A stretch of 64,000 nt of DNA from Rufibacter roseolus. GTDB lineage: Bacteria > Bacteroidota > Bacteroidia > Cytophagales > Hymenobacteraceae. Below the pieces are notes generated by a model. The model did no database searches, was not told the origin of the DNA, and saw only the letters and a list, made by a program, of their open reading frames with translations. This document shows, piece by piece, positions 17,179 to 26,500 of this stretch; within the stretch, counting starts at the first letter, position 1; every line of letters starts with the position of its first letter. Location: assembly GCF_017916365.1 (NCBI RefSeq), contig NZ_JAFMSU010000002.1:1-64000 (forward strand), written 5' to 3'. Both the position numbers and the translations under genes were made by a program.

Positions 17179-17901
17179 ATGATCAAGGTGTTTGAATCTA
17201 CCGCTCAACTAAGCAAAGAAGCGGTGGAGATTTTTGTGCAGAGTGCGCAGGAGGCTGTGCAGGAGCATGGGCGCTTCACGGTGGCCCTCACGGGCGGCTC
17301 CTCACCGGAGCAACTGTATAAATTGCTGGCCCAATCTCCTTACCGCGAGTTGGTACCCTGGGATAAAACCTACGTTTTCTGGGGCGATGAGCGCTGGGTG
17401 AACCTCACCGATGACCGCAGCAACGCCAGGATGGCCTTTGAAACGCTCTTGCACCACGTGCCCATTTCCAAGAGCCATATCTTTCCCATGTGGGGAGAGC
17501 AGTCCCCCGAGGATTTTGCCCTGATTTATGAAAAACGGCTCCTAAACCACTTCAATGGACAGGCACCAAGGTTTGACCTTATTCTGCTAGGTATGGGCGA
17601 CGATGGCCATACCGCCTCGCTGTTCCCGGGCACGCCCGTGCTTCGTGAGACGGAGCGGCTGGTAAAGGCCTATTACCTGGAGCCCCAATCCATGTACCGC
17701 ATCACCTTGACGGCGCCTTGTATCAACCAGGCCAAAAAGATCGTGTTCATGACCTTCGGGGAGAAGAAAGCCAAAGCCCTGCGTGAAGTCCTAGAAGGCG
17801 ACCGGAACCCGGAGCAGTACCCTTCCCAACTCATCCAGCCAGCCCAGGGAGAAACCCTCTGGCTCGTGGATAAAGCCGCCGCCAGCCTGCTGGCAAAGTG
17901 A
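17179..17901 (+). CDS. pgl: 6-phosphogluconolactonase
   Basis: A 240-aa enzyme of the DevB/NagB-like group that hydrolyses 6-phosphogluconolactone, linking zwf to gnd. Key blocks are ALTGGSSPEQLYKLLA, FWGDERWV and LILLGMGDDGHTASLFPG. The start ATG is 10 bp after the zwf stop. The stop TGA (17899-17901) lies inside the first unit of the AGTG repeat, so repeat-length changes cannot alter the protein as long as the first units remain. Confidence 0.96.
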   Translation: MIKVFESTAQLSKEAVEIFVQSAQEAVQEHGRFTVALTGGSSPEQLYKLLAQSPYRELVPWDKTYVFWGDERWVNLTDDRSNARMAFETLLHHVPISKSHIFPMWGEQSPEDFALIYEKRLLNHFNGQAPRFDLILLGMGDDGHTASLFPGTPVLRETERLVKAYYLEPQSMYRITLTAPCINQAKKIVFMTFGEKKAKALREVLEGDRNPEQYPSQLIQPAQGETLWLVDKAAASLLAK

Positions 17902-17968
17902 GTGAGTGAGTGAGTGAGTGAGTGAGTGAGTGAGTGAGTGAGTGAGTGAGTGAGTGAGTGAGTGAGTG
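17897..17968. repeat. (AGTG)18 tetranucleotide microsatellite
   Basis: Exactly 18 uninterrupted copies of AGTG (72 bp) starting at the last codon and stop of pgl and ending before GGCGGTTTTTTTG. No other microsatellite of this kind occurs in the window. Such tracts vary in length by slipped-strand pairing. Here the effect would be on the pgl mRNA 3' end, not on its reading frame. On the other strand it reads as an open Thr-His-Ser-Leu repeat, which I do not believe is expressed. Confidence 0.95.
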
Positions 17969-18093
17969 GCGGTTTTTTTGAGTCGATCTTCATGTGGGAA
18001 ATCGGACTTGAAACTGGATAAATCTCTACCAGGAACCATCCTGCGGAGGAAAACCTGAAGGGGAAAGCAGAATGCTTAACATTGAATAAAATC

Positions 18094-18125
18094 AAAGCCC
18101 TGGCGTATAGCTGGGGCTTTTCGTT
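18094..18125. terminator. probable terminator downstream of pgl
   Basis: AAAGCCCTGGC (18094-18104), loop GTATA, then GCTGGGGCTTT (18110-18120), paired except for one C.T-type mismatch region, then TCGTTTTG. It is about 190 bp after the pgl stop and would also work on the minus strand (AAAA/TTTT ends). Confidence 0.55.
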
Positions 18126-18127
18126 TT

Positions 18128-18150
18128 GCAGCTGTTTTCAGGAAAAGAGG
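18128..18150. repeat. dispersed imperfect palindrome, copy near 18.1 kb
   Basis: CAGCTGTTTTCAGGAAAAGA: the common CTGTTTTC-nn-GAAAA core, here with the right end degenerate. Confidence 0.45.
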
Positions 18151-18476
18151 GTAGAAACGAAGCATGGTATCAACACAACCTTTCATTGCCTGAAGCAGAA
18201 AACCCGTGGTTGTTGTACTTCCCTCCACAGAGTAGATTCGTTTCATCCTGTACTCTGGGTTTTCTCCCTGGCACAAACCTGGAAAGACTTAATCCTTAAA
18301 ACCCTTCTTGAGGCTGTCGCCCCACTGAAGTTGAAAACTTCAGCCCATGGTAGGTCCAAGTTGAAAATTTGAACCAGAGACTTCATAGACGAACTAAAGA
18401 CTTTATAGGTGAGCCAAGGGCTAGATTATAACTGGCGTATCTTAGACTGGAGCCTGTGAACCCAAAGCAGGAGATT

Positions 18477-18492
18477 CCCCTCCTGGGAGGGG
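18477..18492. repeat. G-rich hairpin CCCCTCC-TG-GGAGGGG
   Basis: Perfect 7-bp arms with a 2-base centre, continuing as TAGGGGTGGG. A related CCTCCTG/CAGGAGG hairpin occurs at 13215-13232. I recall similar CCCCTCC..GGAGGGGTAGGGGTGG elements as common intergenic repeats in Bacteroidetes genomes, but cannot verify this here. Confidence 0.45.
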
Positions 18493-18726
18493 TAGGGGTG
18501 GGTTTCCGCACCACGAGCATGCTCCATTAGGTGAATCTATCCAGTTAACCACTTTACAATGGCGGGGCATCTTTCCCTTCAGATATGGCCTATGACGGTT
18601 CAGCGCCCATTTCTGACACTTGGGTAAAACAAGGTTTTATGGTCCTTTTCTAACTCTTATTTTTAATTCAGTAGGAGGAAGAAATTTAGAATAATCTGAA
18701 CAAGAACCATTAAATCAGTTAGAGCC

Positions 18727-19254
18727 ATGTTAGAAACCCAGCTTATCGACAGCATTATACTAGTGGTGACGGTGTTTTTAAGCGCCGTTTTTACGTATGT
18801 CATCCACCGGAGCAAACCATTGAATAAGAAGGGGATGGTATTCACTTTTCTCCTGGTTTTTCTGGCCCAGTATACCTTGCTCAATATCTGCGCGCACCTC
18901 ATTGCCGTGATTGCCGTGGCGTTGATAAAGATGCGGGCCGGCACGTTTGTCTATGACATGCGTTTCTATACCCTTATTCAGTTTGGGGTTCTGCTGGCCA
19001 TTATCAATGGGTATCTGTTCAGGAGCGTAAAACAGATCTGCCTGGGGAGAGAGCAGCGCTTCCGGAATTTGGTGAAAGCATGCTGCCTGCAGATTTTGAT
19101 CAGCCTTCCCTTGTTCCCATTCAATCCGCTCAGCTTGCTGCCCGTGATAACCTCTGTGGCGATTATGCTGCTAGTGTATGTTGCCCTGCGGAAGGGAATT
19201 TTCACCCGGAAACAGACCTTGGTAGGGTTAGGGCAGGAAATGCAGCTGGCCTGA
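18727..19254 (+). CDS. hypothetical four-helix membrane protein
   Basis: A 175-aa protein with four hydrophobic segments at about residues 6-27, 36-65, 78-98 and 115-150, and short basic loops (VIHRSKPLNKK, KQICLGREQRFR). I do not recognise the family. It ends 91 bp before a LytS-type sensor kinase on the same strand, so it may be the first gene of that unit and a membrane partner of the kinase, but this is position-based only. The start is the ATG at 18727; no strong ribosome-binding site precedes it. Confidence 0.6.
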   Translation: MLETQLIDSIILVVTVFLSAVFTYVIHRSKPLNKKGMVFTFLLVFLAQYTLLNICAHLIAVIAVALIKMRAGTFVYDMRFYTLIQFGVLLAIINGYLFRSVKQICLGREQRFRNLVKACCLQILISLPLFPFNPLSLLPVITSVAIMLLVYVALRKGIFTRKQTLVGLGQEMQLA

Positions 19255-19345
19255 CCGTTCAGGAATGCCGCGGCGTATAGGGGCTGAATCTGGGAAACTT
19301 TGCTTAAATTAAGAGACGCGATTTTACTCCCGGAAGCAGCCCTAA

Positions 19346-20395
19346 ATGGAGAAACTACACGATACCAGGCTTAGGAAAGCAGGCATGCTCATCCAGAACC
19401 TCATTCTCTTTTTGTTCTTTTACCTGCAGCGGATCACGCAGGGGCAGGAGTCGGTGGCCAAGGTGCTGTTGTGGCAGTTGCTGTTTACGTTTGTGATGTG
19501 GGAGGGCACGCGCTTGGCCATCCGGGTTACCCGCTCCAGATTTAAAGGGTTGAAAGGACTTAAACCCCGGCTTTTGTGGTTAGCGGGTACTTTGGTGGTC
19601 CTCTCGGTGGTGGTGGGGAGCTGGCACGTCTGGATGGAGACCTTACTGGGCTTCTGGAACCCTGCGGACCTGAACCTCTATAGTTACCTGTACAGCATAG
19701 GCATGACCTTGTTCTTCTGCCAGCTGATTGCCATCGCCTACGAGTCTGCCTACTACCTGGACCAGTGGAAAGAATCGCTGAGGCTAACCGAGGAGTTGAA
19801 GAAAAGAAACCTGCAGAGCCAGCTTGAGTCCCTGAAGAACCAGGTGAGCCCGCACTTTCTGTTCAACAGCCTCAACTCCCTCTCAGGGCTCATAGAGGAA
19901 GACCCAAAACGGGCCCTCCGATTTGTGGACGAACTATCGCACATCTACCGGTACCTGCTGCAGAGCAACGAGAAGGAGCTTATTTTCCTGGAGCAGGAAC
20001 TGGCCTTTATTGAGGCCTACTTTTACCTGCTGCAAACCCGGTTTGAAAAGGGCGTGTCCCTGGAGATTGACTTGTCCCCTGACCTGAAAGCCTTTCTTTT
20101 ACCGCCGCTCACGCTGCAAATCCTGGTGGAGAATGCCGTGAAACATAATATCATTTCAGAGGCCTCGCCGCTCCGCATCAGCATTTACGCCGATGGGTCT
20201 GACCATCTGGTGGTGGAGAATAACCTGCAGAAGCGCAAAGCCACGGTGCCCTCCAACAAAATGGGTTTAGTGAACGTGGCGGCCAAGTACCATTTATTGA
20301 ACCAGTCTGAGATTTCCATCCAGGAGACCGATGCCGTTTTCAGAATCCAGATTCCATTGATAAGCCCCAGGCAGTATGCGTATTCTCATCGTTGA
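19346..20395 (+). CDS. LytS-type sensor histidine kinase
   Basis: A 349-aa membrane kinase of the His_kinase (PF06580) group. The N-terminal 135 residues contain about four transmembrane helices without an extracellular sensor loop of notable size. A short helix (LTEELKKRNLQSQLESLKNQ) leads to the phospho-acceptor box SPHFLFNSLNSL with His170. The N-box LVENAVKHNI and a G-rich GLVNVAAKY segment form the ATP-binding domain. It overlaps the LytTR regulator gene by 20 bp, so the two are a translationally coupled pair. The signal is unknown. Confidence 0.92.
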   Translation: MEKLHDTRLRKAGMLIQNLILFLFFYLQRITQGQESVAKVLLWQLLFTFVMWEGTRLAIRVTRSRFKGLKGLKPRLLWLAGTLVVLSVVVGSWHVWMETLLGFWNPADLNLYSYLYSIGMTLFFCQLIAIAYESAYYLDQWKESLRLTEELKKRNLQSQLESLKNQVSPHFLFNSLNSLSGLIEEDPKRALRFVDELSHIYRYLLQSNEKELIFLEQELAFIEAYFYLLQTRFEKGVSLEIDLSPDLKAFLLPPLTLQILVENAVKHNIISEASPLRISIYADGSDHLVVENNLQKRKATVPSNKMGLVNVAAKYHLLNQSEISIQETDAVFRIQIPLISPRQYAYSHR

Positions 20396-21158
20396 AGACG
20401 AGGCTATCGCGGCGCGACGGCTGCGCAAGATGGTGGAAGCCCTGGAGCCCCAAAGCCAGATAGAGGCCGTCCTAAACAGCGTGGCTTCCACCGTGCAATG
20501 GCTCCAAGCGAATCCCGCCCCGGATTTGTTGCTGCTGGATATTGAACTCAGTGATGGGCAAAGCTTTGAGATCTTCGCGCAGTTAGACGTTACCTGCCCC
20601 GTGATTTTCACCACCGCCTATGATGAGCATGCCATTAAAGCTTTCCGGCTTAACAGCGTGGATTACCTTTTAAAACCCATTCAGGAAAAAGAACTGCAAA
20701 GAAGCCTGCTCAAGCTCAGGAACATGAGAAAGGTGTTCACCGACAAGGCTCCGAACCAAGTGAACATAGAAGCCCTTTTGCAGGAAATAAACCAGCAGCG
20801 CCCCCTTTCGGCAGAACTCTATCGTGACCGTATTCTGGTCAGGCAAGGGCAGCGCATGTTCCCCGTCATCTGCCAGGAGGTAGCTTATTTCTTCACGAAA
20901 GAAAAGGTGAGTTTCCTCCGCACCAAAGATAGCCGGTGTTTTCAGGTGGATTTCACCCTGGAAGAGCTGGAGCGGTCGCTCAACCCCAAAGACTTTTTCC
21001 GAGCCAACAGGCAGTTCATCGTCAACTTCGCGGCGGTTACGAGAGTAAGCCAGGACCTGAACGCCAAACTGAAAATCGGCCTGACCCCAGATCCCGAGGA
21101 AGAGATCATGATCAGCCGCGAGAAGGCAATGGATTTCAGGGCCTGGTTAGGGGAGTAG
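20376..21158 (+). CDS. LytTR family response regulator
   Basis: A 260-aa regulator. The receiver domain (1-120) has the acidic pair ED at 7-8, phospho-acceptor Asp55 (LLLLDIELSDG) and the conserved Thr and Lys (FTTAYDEHA, DYLLKPI). The LytTR DNA-binding domain occupies about 150-260 (DRILVRQGQRMFPV through FFRANRQFIVNF). Partner of the kinase it overlaps. It is convergent with the LacI gene 22 bp away with no obvious terminator between them. The target genes are not evident; the PUL is one candidate. Confidence 0.93.
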   Translation: MRILIVEDEAIAARRLRKMVEALEPQSQIEAVLNSVASTVQWLQANPAPDLLLLDIELSDGQSFEIFAQLDVTCPVIFTTAYDEHAIKAFRLNSVDYLLKPIQEKELQRSLLKLRNMRKVFTDKAPNQVNIEALLQEINQQRPLSAELYRDRILVRQGQRMFPVICQEVAYFFTKEKVSFLRTKDSRCFQVDFTLEELERSLNPKDFFRANRQFIVNFAAVTRVSQDLNAKLKIGLTPDPEEEIMISREKAMDFRAWLGE

Positions 21159-21180
21159 CCCTCGTTTTAAGGCTAGCCAA

Positions 21181-22215
21181 TCAGGAGGATTTAGGCTGGC
21201 TCCGTGCAGAAGAACTTCTTACAATCAATGTGGTAGGCAATACTACCTCAGATCGGTTTTCCGGCTCAGGCAATCCTTCCAGCTTCTTCAGGATAATGTC
21301 TATGAGGTTTTTTGACATCTCTTCAATAGGCTGGGCAATGGCGGTGATGGAAGGCTGATAGATTCTGAAGAAGTCCAGATCATCAAAGGCAACTATGGCC
21401 ACATCTGCGGGAATCTGCAGGCCTAGTTTATTCAGCGCCTCAATGCCGGCGGTGGCCAGGTAGTTCGTGGCGAACAGCACACTGTCAATTTCCTGGTGTT
21501 TCTTCAAAAACGCCGCGAAAACGTCAAGGTGTTTTTCCGCGGATTCTTCATAGGCTACCATCTGGATATACGTTTCCAGGTGGTGTTCCTTGATGGCACT
21601 GATATAGCCGCCCAGACGGTCTTTCATCTGGGTCTGGTTAGAGTCAAGGGTAACGAAGGCAATATTCTTGTGGCCCTGTTCCACCAGATGGTTTACTGCG
21701 GTGTAGGTTGCGTTGAAATTGTCAATCATGACGTGGTTTGTCTGGAGGCCGGGGATAAGACGGTCAAACAACACTACCGGCAGGTTATCATCGAGTAAAG
21801 ACTGGATGTCCTCCTTTATACCCTCCGGGGGGGAGATGATGTAGCCATCAATATTCCGCTCCCTGAACATCTTGATCAGTTCGCGCGTTTTCTCGGGCTT
21901 GTTCTCTGTGCTGCAGTAAATGATCTTGTAGCCCTGTTCAAAGGCATTCTCTTCTATGTGCCGGGCCACGCTGGAAAAGAAATCGTTGGAGATGTTCTCC
22001 ACCATGAGGCAGATGATCTTTGATTTGCCGGTCCTCAGGCTTCGGGCAATCTGGTTGGGCTTGTAATCAAGTTCTTCCACCAACTTCAATACCCGCTCCG
22101 TCACGTGCTCACTTATCCGCTTTTCTTTGGCTTTCCCGTTCAGGATGAAAGAGACCGTAGTAATGGAGATATTCAGTTGTTGCGCGATGTCTCTTATGGA
22201 AAGCCGCTTTTTCAT
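21181..22215 (-). CDS. LacI family transcriptional regulator of the mannan PUL
   Basis: A 344-aa repressor/activator. The N-terminal helix-turn-helix (LSIRDIAQQLNISITTVSFILNG) is followed by the hinge helix YKPNQIARSLRT, whose Leu normally inserts at a central CpG of the operator. The periplasmic-binding-protein-like effector domain spans about 62-335 (DNFNATYTAVNHLVEQGH, FDDLDFFRIYQPSITAI). It is divergent from the SusC gene across 1.3 kb. Perfect palindromes TAAAACGTTTTA with central CpG precede both GH92 genes, and a one-mismatch copy lies 146 bp before susC, which makes this protein their likely reader. The effector is probably a mannose- or mannobiose-type sugar (inference). Confidence 0.92.
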   Translation of the reverse strand: MKKRLSIRDIAQQLNISITTVSFILNGKAKEKRISEHVTERVLKLVEELDYKPNQIARSLRTGKSKIICLMVENISNDFFSSVARHIEENAFEQGYKIIYCSTENKPEKTRELIKMFRERNIDGYIISPPEGIKEDIQSLLDDNLPVVLFDRLIPGLQTNHVMIDNFNATYTAVNHLVEQGHKNIAFVTLDSNQTQMKDRLGGYISAIKEHHLETYIQMVAYEESAEKHLDVFAAFLKKHQEIDSVLFATNYLATAGIEALNKLGLQIPADVAIVAFDDLDFFRIYQPSITAIAQPIEEMSKNLIDIILKKLEGLPEPENRSEVVLPTTLIVRSSSARSQPKSS

Positions 22216-22697
22216 CCTTCTTCAATATATAATAACAGGTTCGGTGCTTTTGCCTGTGCAGAGATCATCTCTCAATAGGAAAGCAGTACTTGGCTTGGGA
22301 CAGACCAAACGGAATGTTCCAGCCACCTTTTGATTCAAACAAGGCAGTAGGGGAGGTGCCAATTCTAATCTGTGGCCAGAAGTGAAACCATGTCTTCTTC
22401 TGCCGAGTGAAATTAAGCAAAAAAGGAAAGGATACTACCCGGCACAAGAACTGAAATGAATTCAAGGACATAACCTTTTCATAATAGGAGAGGCAAAGTC
22501 TGGTGTTTTGGGCTCGATTGAGAAAAATGAGCTTAAAATAGGCTACGTTAAAGAATGTACCTAAGCGCATTTGCCAATAAAACCAGTATGCTGGACTTTA
22601 TCGCTCCGGTAGTTTACTTGGCATAGACCTGTTTGAATTATATATCTATAGAATCTATATGGTCTTTGGAGGCTAAGAGTAGAAAAATGAACCGGTG

Positions 22698-22714
22698 GCA
22701 TAATGGCATTATGC
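22698..22714. promoter_or_regulatory. 17-bp odd palindrome, possible regulator site
   Basis: GCATAAT-GGC-ATTATGC has perfect 7-bp arms. It differs from the TAAAACG operators, so it would belong to another regulator, possibly a LytTR or XRE-type protein. Position only; unproven. Confidence 0.3.
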
Positions 22715-23114
22715 GGCAAATAACAAAGATGGGCGGAAATAGGAGCATGGTCGCCTTGCTATTCAATATTCAATGAGTTAAATATTTTTTTGTTCGTTTC
22801 TTGCTTTTTAAAAATAATGTTTGCTCTTTTATCATATTGTTAAAGAGAGAAGAGCAAAAGCCGTTTTAATTACGAAATTTTACAAGCCTTTCTTTTAACA
22901 TCTCACCTGAAGGATAAAAGGTATTCATCAACTTGGATGTTTTGCCTACTGTCTTAAGGTCAGAAAGAGGGAAGCCAAGTTTTTGGTGAGTCCCTCTCAG
23001 AGTTCCTTCTTACTTTCCTCGCAGATAATCTTCTGCGGTTTTCATATAGAGTACAGCTTTCAAGATTTTAGATTTTTCATAACCACGCCTGCTAAGGTTT
23101 TTTAACACTTAATT

Positions 23115-23130
23115 GCTAAAAGGTTTTAGC
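23115..23130. promoter_or_regulatory. operator-like palindrome GCTAAAA-GG-TTTTAGC
   Basis: Perfect 7-bp arms identical to the outer arms of the GCTAAAACGTTTTAGC-type sites, but the centre is GG rather than CG. A possible weak or auxiliary operator for the LacI protein 417 bp before susC. Confidence 0.45.
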
Positions 23131-23389
23131 ATAAGAATATTAAAGTCTAAAAGGGTAATGGCAGGGAATATAGAGCAGTATAAGCTTATAAACCAGCCAC
23201 AGGGTGCTTAGTTCTTTAATCAGAATAACTCTGAGTTTTCCATTGCCCTGGGGCTCCGGAGTGGTTGGCCGTGCTTTAACAGAAGGTGACTTTTAAGAAG
23301 TTGATGGATTTGCTATGCGGAACGAGCTATATAAACACATTTTACATCATGCAATGGATTGAGAGAGGAACCTTGTTTTAAGTACATGC

Positions 23390-23401
23390 TAAAACGATTT
23401 A
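23390..23401. promoter_or_regulatory. candidate LacI operator upstream of susC
   Basis: TAAAACGATTTA matches TAAAACGTTTTA at 11 of 12 positions, with the central CpG kept and a GC before it as in the site at 37159. It lies 146 bp before the susC start. Confidence 0.6.
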
Positions 23402-23546
23402 ACAATAAATAAAGTGAAAAGACGCTTTGCAATGTTGCGGGAATAGACAAAACAGGTTGCCCTATCTATATGATTTGCAAAACAGAAATAAACAGCCAGA
23501 TCACCTTAGATGAGAATTAAGCCATACTCAACATAAAAAGAACCAT

Positions 23547-26500
23547 ATGAAACGAGATTTACCCTTAAAATTCCTGCTCAGCAGTTACACCCAGAAAAAT
23601 CGGGGGCTATGGCTCAAGGTTGTTCTGGCAGGATTCTGCTTTGTGAGTAGTGCGGTACCCTCCCAGGCAATTGGAGAAAAGGCTTCTAAAAAGAATACCG
23701 GACTCGCCGTGAAATCCCGACAGCTGGCGAGAGCAGGGGCCAGGGTTGATTTTCAGGTAAAAGGCAAAGTGACCGATAAAACCGGATCTCCTTTGATTGG
23801 GGCCTCCGTGAGCGTGAAAGGCACCGCCATCGGCGCCACCACCGATGTCAACGGAAACTATTCCATCAACGCCCCCTCTGAAAGTGGTACCTTGGTAGTT
23901 TCTTATATCGGTTATCTGTCTAAAGAAATCGCCATTGGCGGGAAAGCATCCATTGACATAGTGTTGGATGAGGACCAGACCAAAGTGGATGAAGTGGTGG
24001 TGGTAGCTTACGGTACCCAGCGAAAAATCAGCAACGTGGGTGCCCAGTCTTCGGTATCGGTGAAAGAGTTAGACCAACCGGTTGCTAACATCAGTACCAT
24101 GCTGGCGGGCCGGGTGGCAGGGGTAACCGGCGTGCAGCGTTCCGGGCAGCCAGGCTATGACGGCGCCGATATCTGGATCAGGGGAATTGCCTCCTTAAGT
24201 GGCTCCAGCGCTCCGCTGGTGCTGGTAGATGGGGTAGAACGGTCCATGAACAACATTGACCCCCAGGATGTGGAGTCATTCACAATCCTAAAAGACGCCT
24301 CCGCCACGGCGGTATATGGGGTGAGAGGAGCGAACGGGGTAATCCTGATCATGACCAAAAGAGGCGAGGAAGGAAAGCCCAGAGTAACGTTTGACTATAA
24401 CCAGGGCATCACCCAATTCACCAAGGTTCCTAAACTCATAGGTGGCGTAGATTACATGAATCTCACCAATGAGGCAATTTACACCCGGCGGGAGCCCGGC
24501 GGAAGCATTCCTACCCCCAAGTACAGTCAGGAGTTCATTGATAAAACGGCCAGTGGCGAAGATCCTTTTGTTTACCCAGATGTCAACTGGTTAGATGAAG
24601 TGTTTGAGCGAAGCGGTAAAAACCGCAATGCTAACTTAAACGTGAGCGGGGGCTCTCCGCAGGCCAAGTACTATGTGTCTTTAGGGTATTATGATGAAAC
24701 TGGCCTGTTCAATACAGATGCCATTGCCCAATATAACGCCACAACCCGGTTCACCCGCTACAATGTCACCTCTAATGTGACGCTGGACCTTACCAAGACC
24801 ACCAAAGTTGACCTGGGCATCCAGGGCTACATCGCTACTGGTAATTATCCGGCAGAAAACGCCGCCACCATCTATAGTTCGGCACTGGAGATCAGCCCGG
24901 TAGAATACCCGGTAATGTACCCGGGAGGGTTTGTGCCCGGCAGAACCTCAAACGGAGGGTCCCGGAACCCTTACGCCGATGCGGCCCTGAGAGGATATCA
25001 GAACGAAAACAAAAACCAGCTTTTCTCCAACTTAAGACTAACGCAGAAGCTGGATCAGGTAACAGAAGGTTTATCAGCCACCGCTATGTTCTCTTTTGAT
25101 GCTTTCAACCAGCATTTCATCAGGAGAAGTAAGCGGGAAGACACCTGGATTGTAGATCCGGTAAACCCAAGAAATCCGGATGGAACCCTGAACCTTGGCA
25201 CAGCGCCAACCTTCTCAGGACAGAACTTTCTATCTTATGACCGGATGAACGGTGGTAACAGAAGATTCTACATGGAAGGCGCCCTGAACTATGACAGAGC
25301 CTTTGGCAAACACCGAATCAGTGGCTTGGTATTAGGCAACCGGTCAGACTACTCAGATGCTTTTGCGGGCAATTTCACAGAATCCATTCCTTTTAGAACA
25401 GAAGGTATAGCCTCCCGCGCGACCTATTCCTTTGATGACAGGTACTTTGCAGAGGTGAATATTGGATACAACGGATCAGAGAACTTTGACCCGGCAAACC
25501 GATACGGCTTCTTTCCCGCCTTTGGATTGGGCTGGGTAATCTCCAATGAGAAGTTCTTCGAACCATTGTCCAACACCATCAATTTCCTGAAACTTAGGTA
25601 CACCGATGGCAAAGTAGGCTCTGATTCCGGGGCAGGTAGATTTGCCTTCTTAGGAAATGTTACTGACAATAATGTCCGAGGATATACTTTTGGTAGAAAC
25701 AGAGCAGGGATTGGGGGTATTATTGAGCAAACCTATGGTGTGGCAGTTACCTGGGTAGAGGCCCGTAAGCAAGACATTGGTATTGAGATCAACGCCTTCA
25801 ACAGCAGCCTGGGCATCATCTTCGATGTGTTCAAAGACCGTAGAGAAGGTGCTTTTGTGGCCAGAGGAGACGTGCCTGCCTACGTGGGGCTTACCTCCAT
25901 CCCTTCCGGTAACCTGGGTATCGTGGAAAACAAAGGCTTTGATGGCTCTATCAACTACGACAAGAACATCGGGGATTTCTCCATGGGCTTTAGAGGCACC
26001 TTTTCTTACAACAGAAATAAAATCATTGAGAACGACCAGCCCGCCCAGCTTTATCCTTGGTTAGAAAGAAGAGGAGCGCCTTTATTGGCTAACTGGGGCT
26101 ACACCGCCCTGGGACTTTACAGCTTTGAAGACGATGTGAACAAAGATGGGTTCATCACCCCAGAAGACGGAGATCAGTATCCCGTTCAGTTTGGCAGAGT
26201 TCAGCCCGGCGACATCAGATATAAAGATTTGAACGGTGATGGCCGCATTGATGCCAATGACATTTCCAAAATAGGTCAGGGAGATGTGCCTGCGCTCACT
26301 TATGGTTTCGGGACAAGCTTAGGGTATAAAGGCTTGGATATCAGTTTGTTTTTCCAAGGTCAGGCCGAGGCTGATATTGTGCTGGAAGGACGCAGCATCA
26401 GAGCCTTCAGTGGCGACGGCGGCGGAGAAAACCTGTATGAAATTGCTTTAGACCGCTGGACCGAGGAAAACCCCAACCCTAATGCGTTTTACCCAAGATT

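Larger units (their letters stand above)
17969..18726. other. intergenic region after the pgl microsatellite
   Basis: No gene supported. In order: a terminator-like hairpin (18094-18120), a dispersed palindrome copy (18128-18150), CTGAAGTT-GAA-AACTTCAG (18325-18343) and two near-identical 11-mers around AGACTTCATAG and AGACTTTATAG (about 18378-18408). A G-rich hairpin CCCCTCC-TG-GGAGGGG (18477-18492) is followed by TAGGGGTGGG. It reads like an accumulation of small repeats. Confidence 0.55.
22216..23546. other. 1.3-kb regulatory region between lacI and susC
   Basis: Strongly A+T-rich with no supported gene. Structured elements are an odd palindrome GCATAAT-GGC-ATTATGC (22698-22714), the operator-like GCTAAAA-GG-TTTTAGC (23115-23130) and TAAAACGATTTA (23390-23401). 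The length and the repeated operator-like sites suggest complex control of susC, possibly with a long 5' leader. I could not place a -33/-7 promoter with confidence. Confidence 0.6.

Noticed and set aside
17897-17968. Possible CRISPR array at the tetranucleotide tract
   Set aside because: Unit of 4 bp without spacers, and no cas genes anywhere in the window.
17673-18095. Minus-strand frames with a Thr-His-Ser-Leu repeat
   Set aside because: The repeat is only the reverse translation of the AGTG microsatellite, extended into antisense pgl; no start signal or domain.
21159-21180. Terminator between the convergent LytTR and lacI genes
   Set aside because: Only 22 bp with no stable stem or T-tract; read-through or overlapping 3' ends are likely.
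22265-22570. 101-codon minus-strand frame upstream of the lacI gene
   Set aside because: Low-complexity product with no domain and a composition of non-coding DNA; more likely the regulatory region between lacI and susC.
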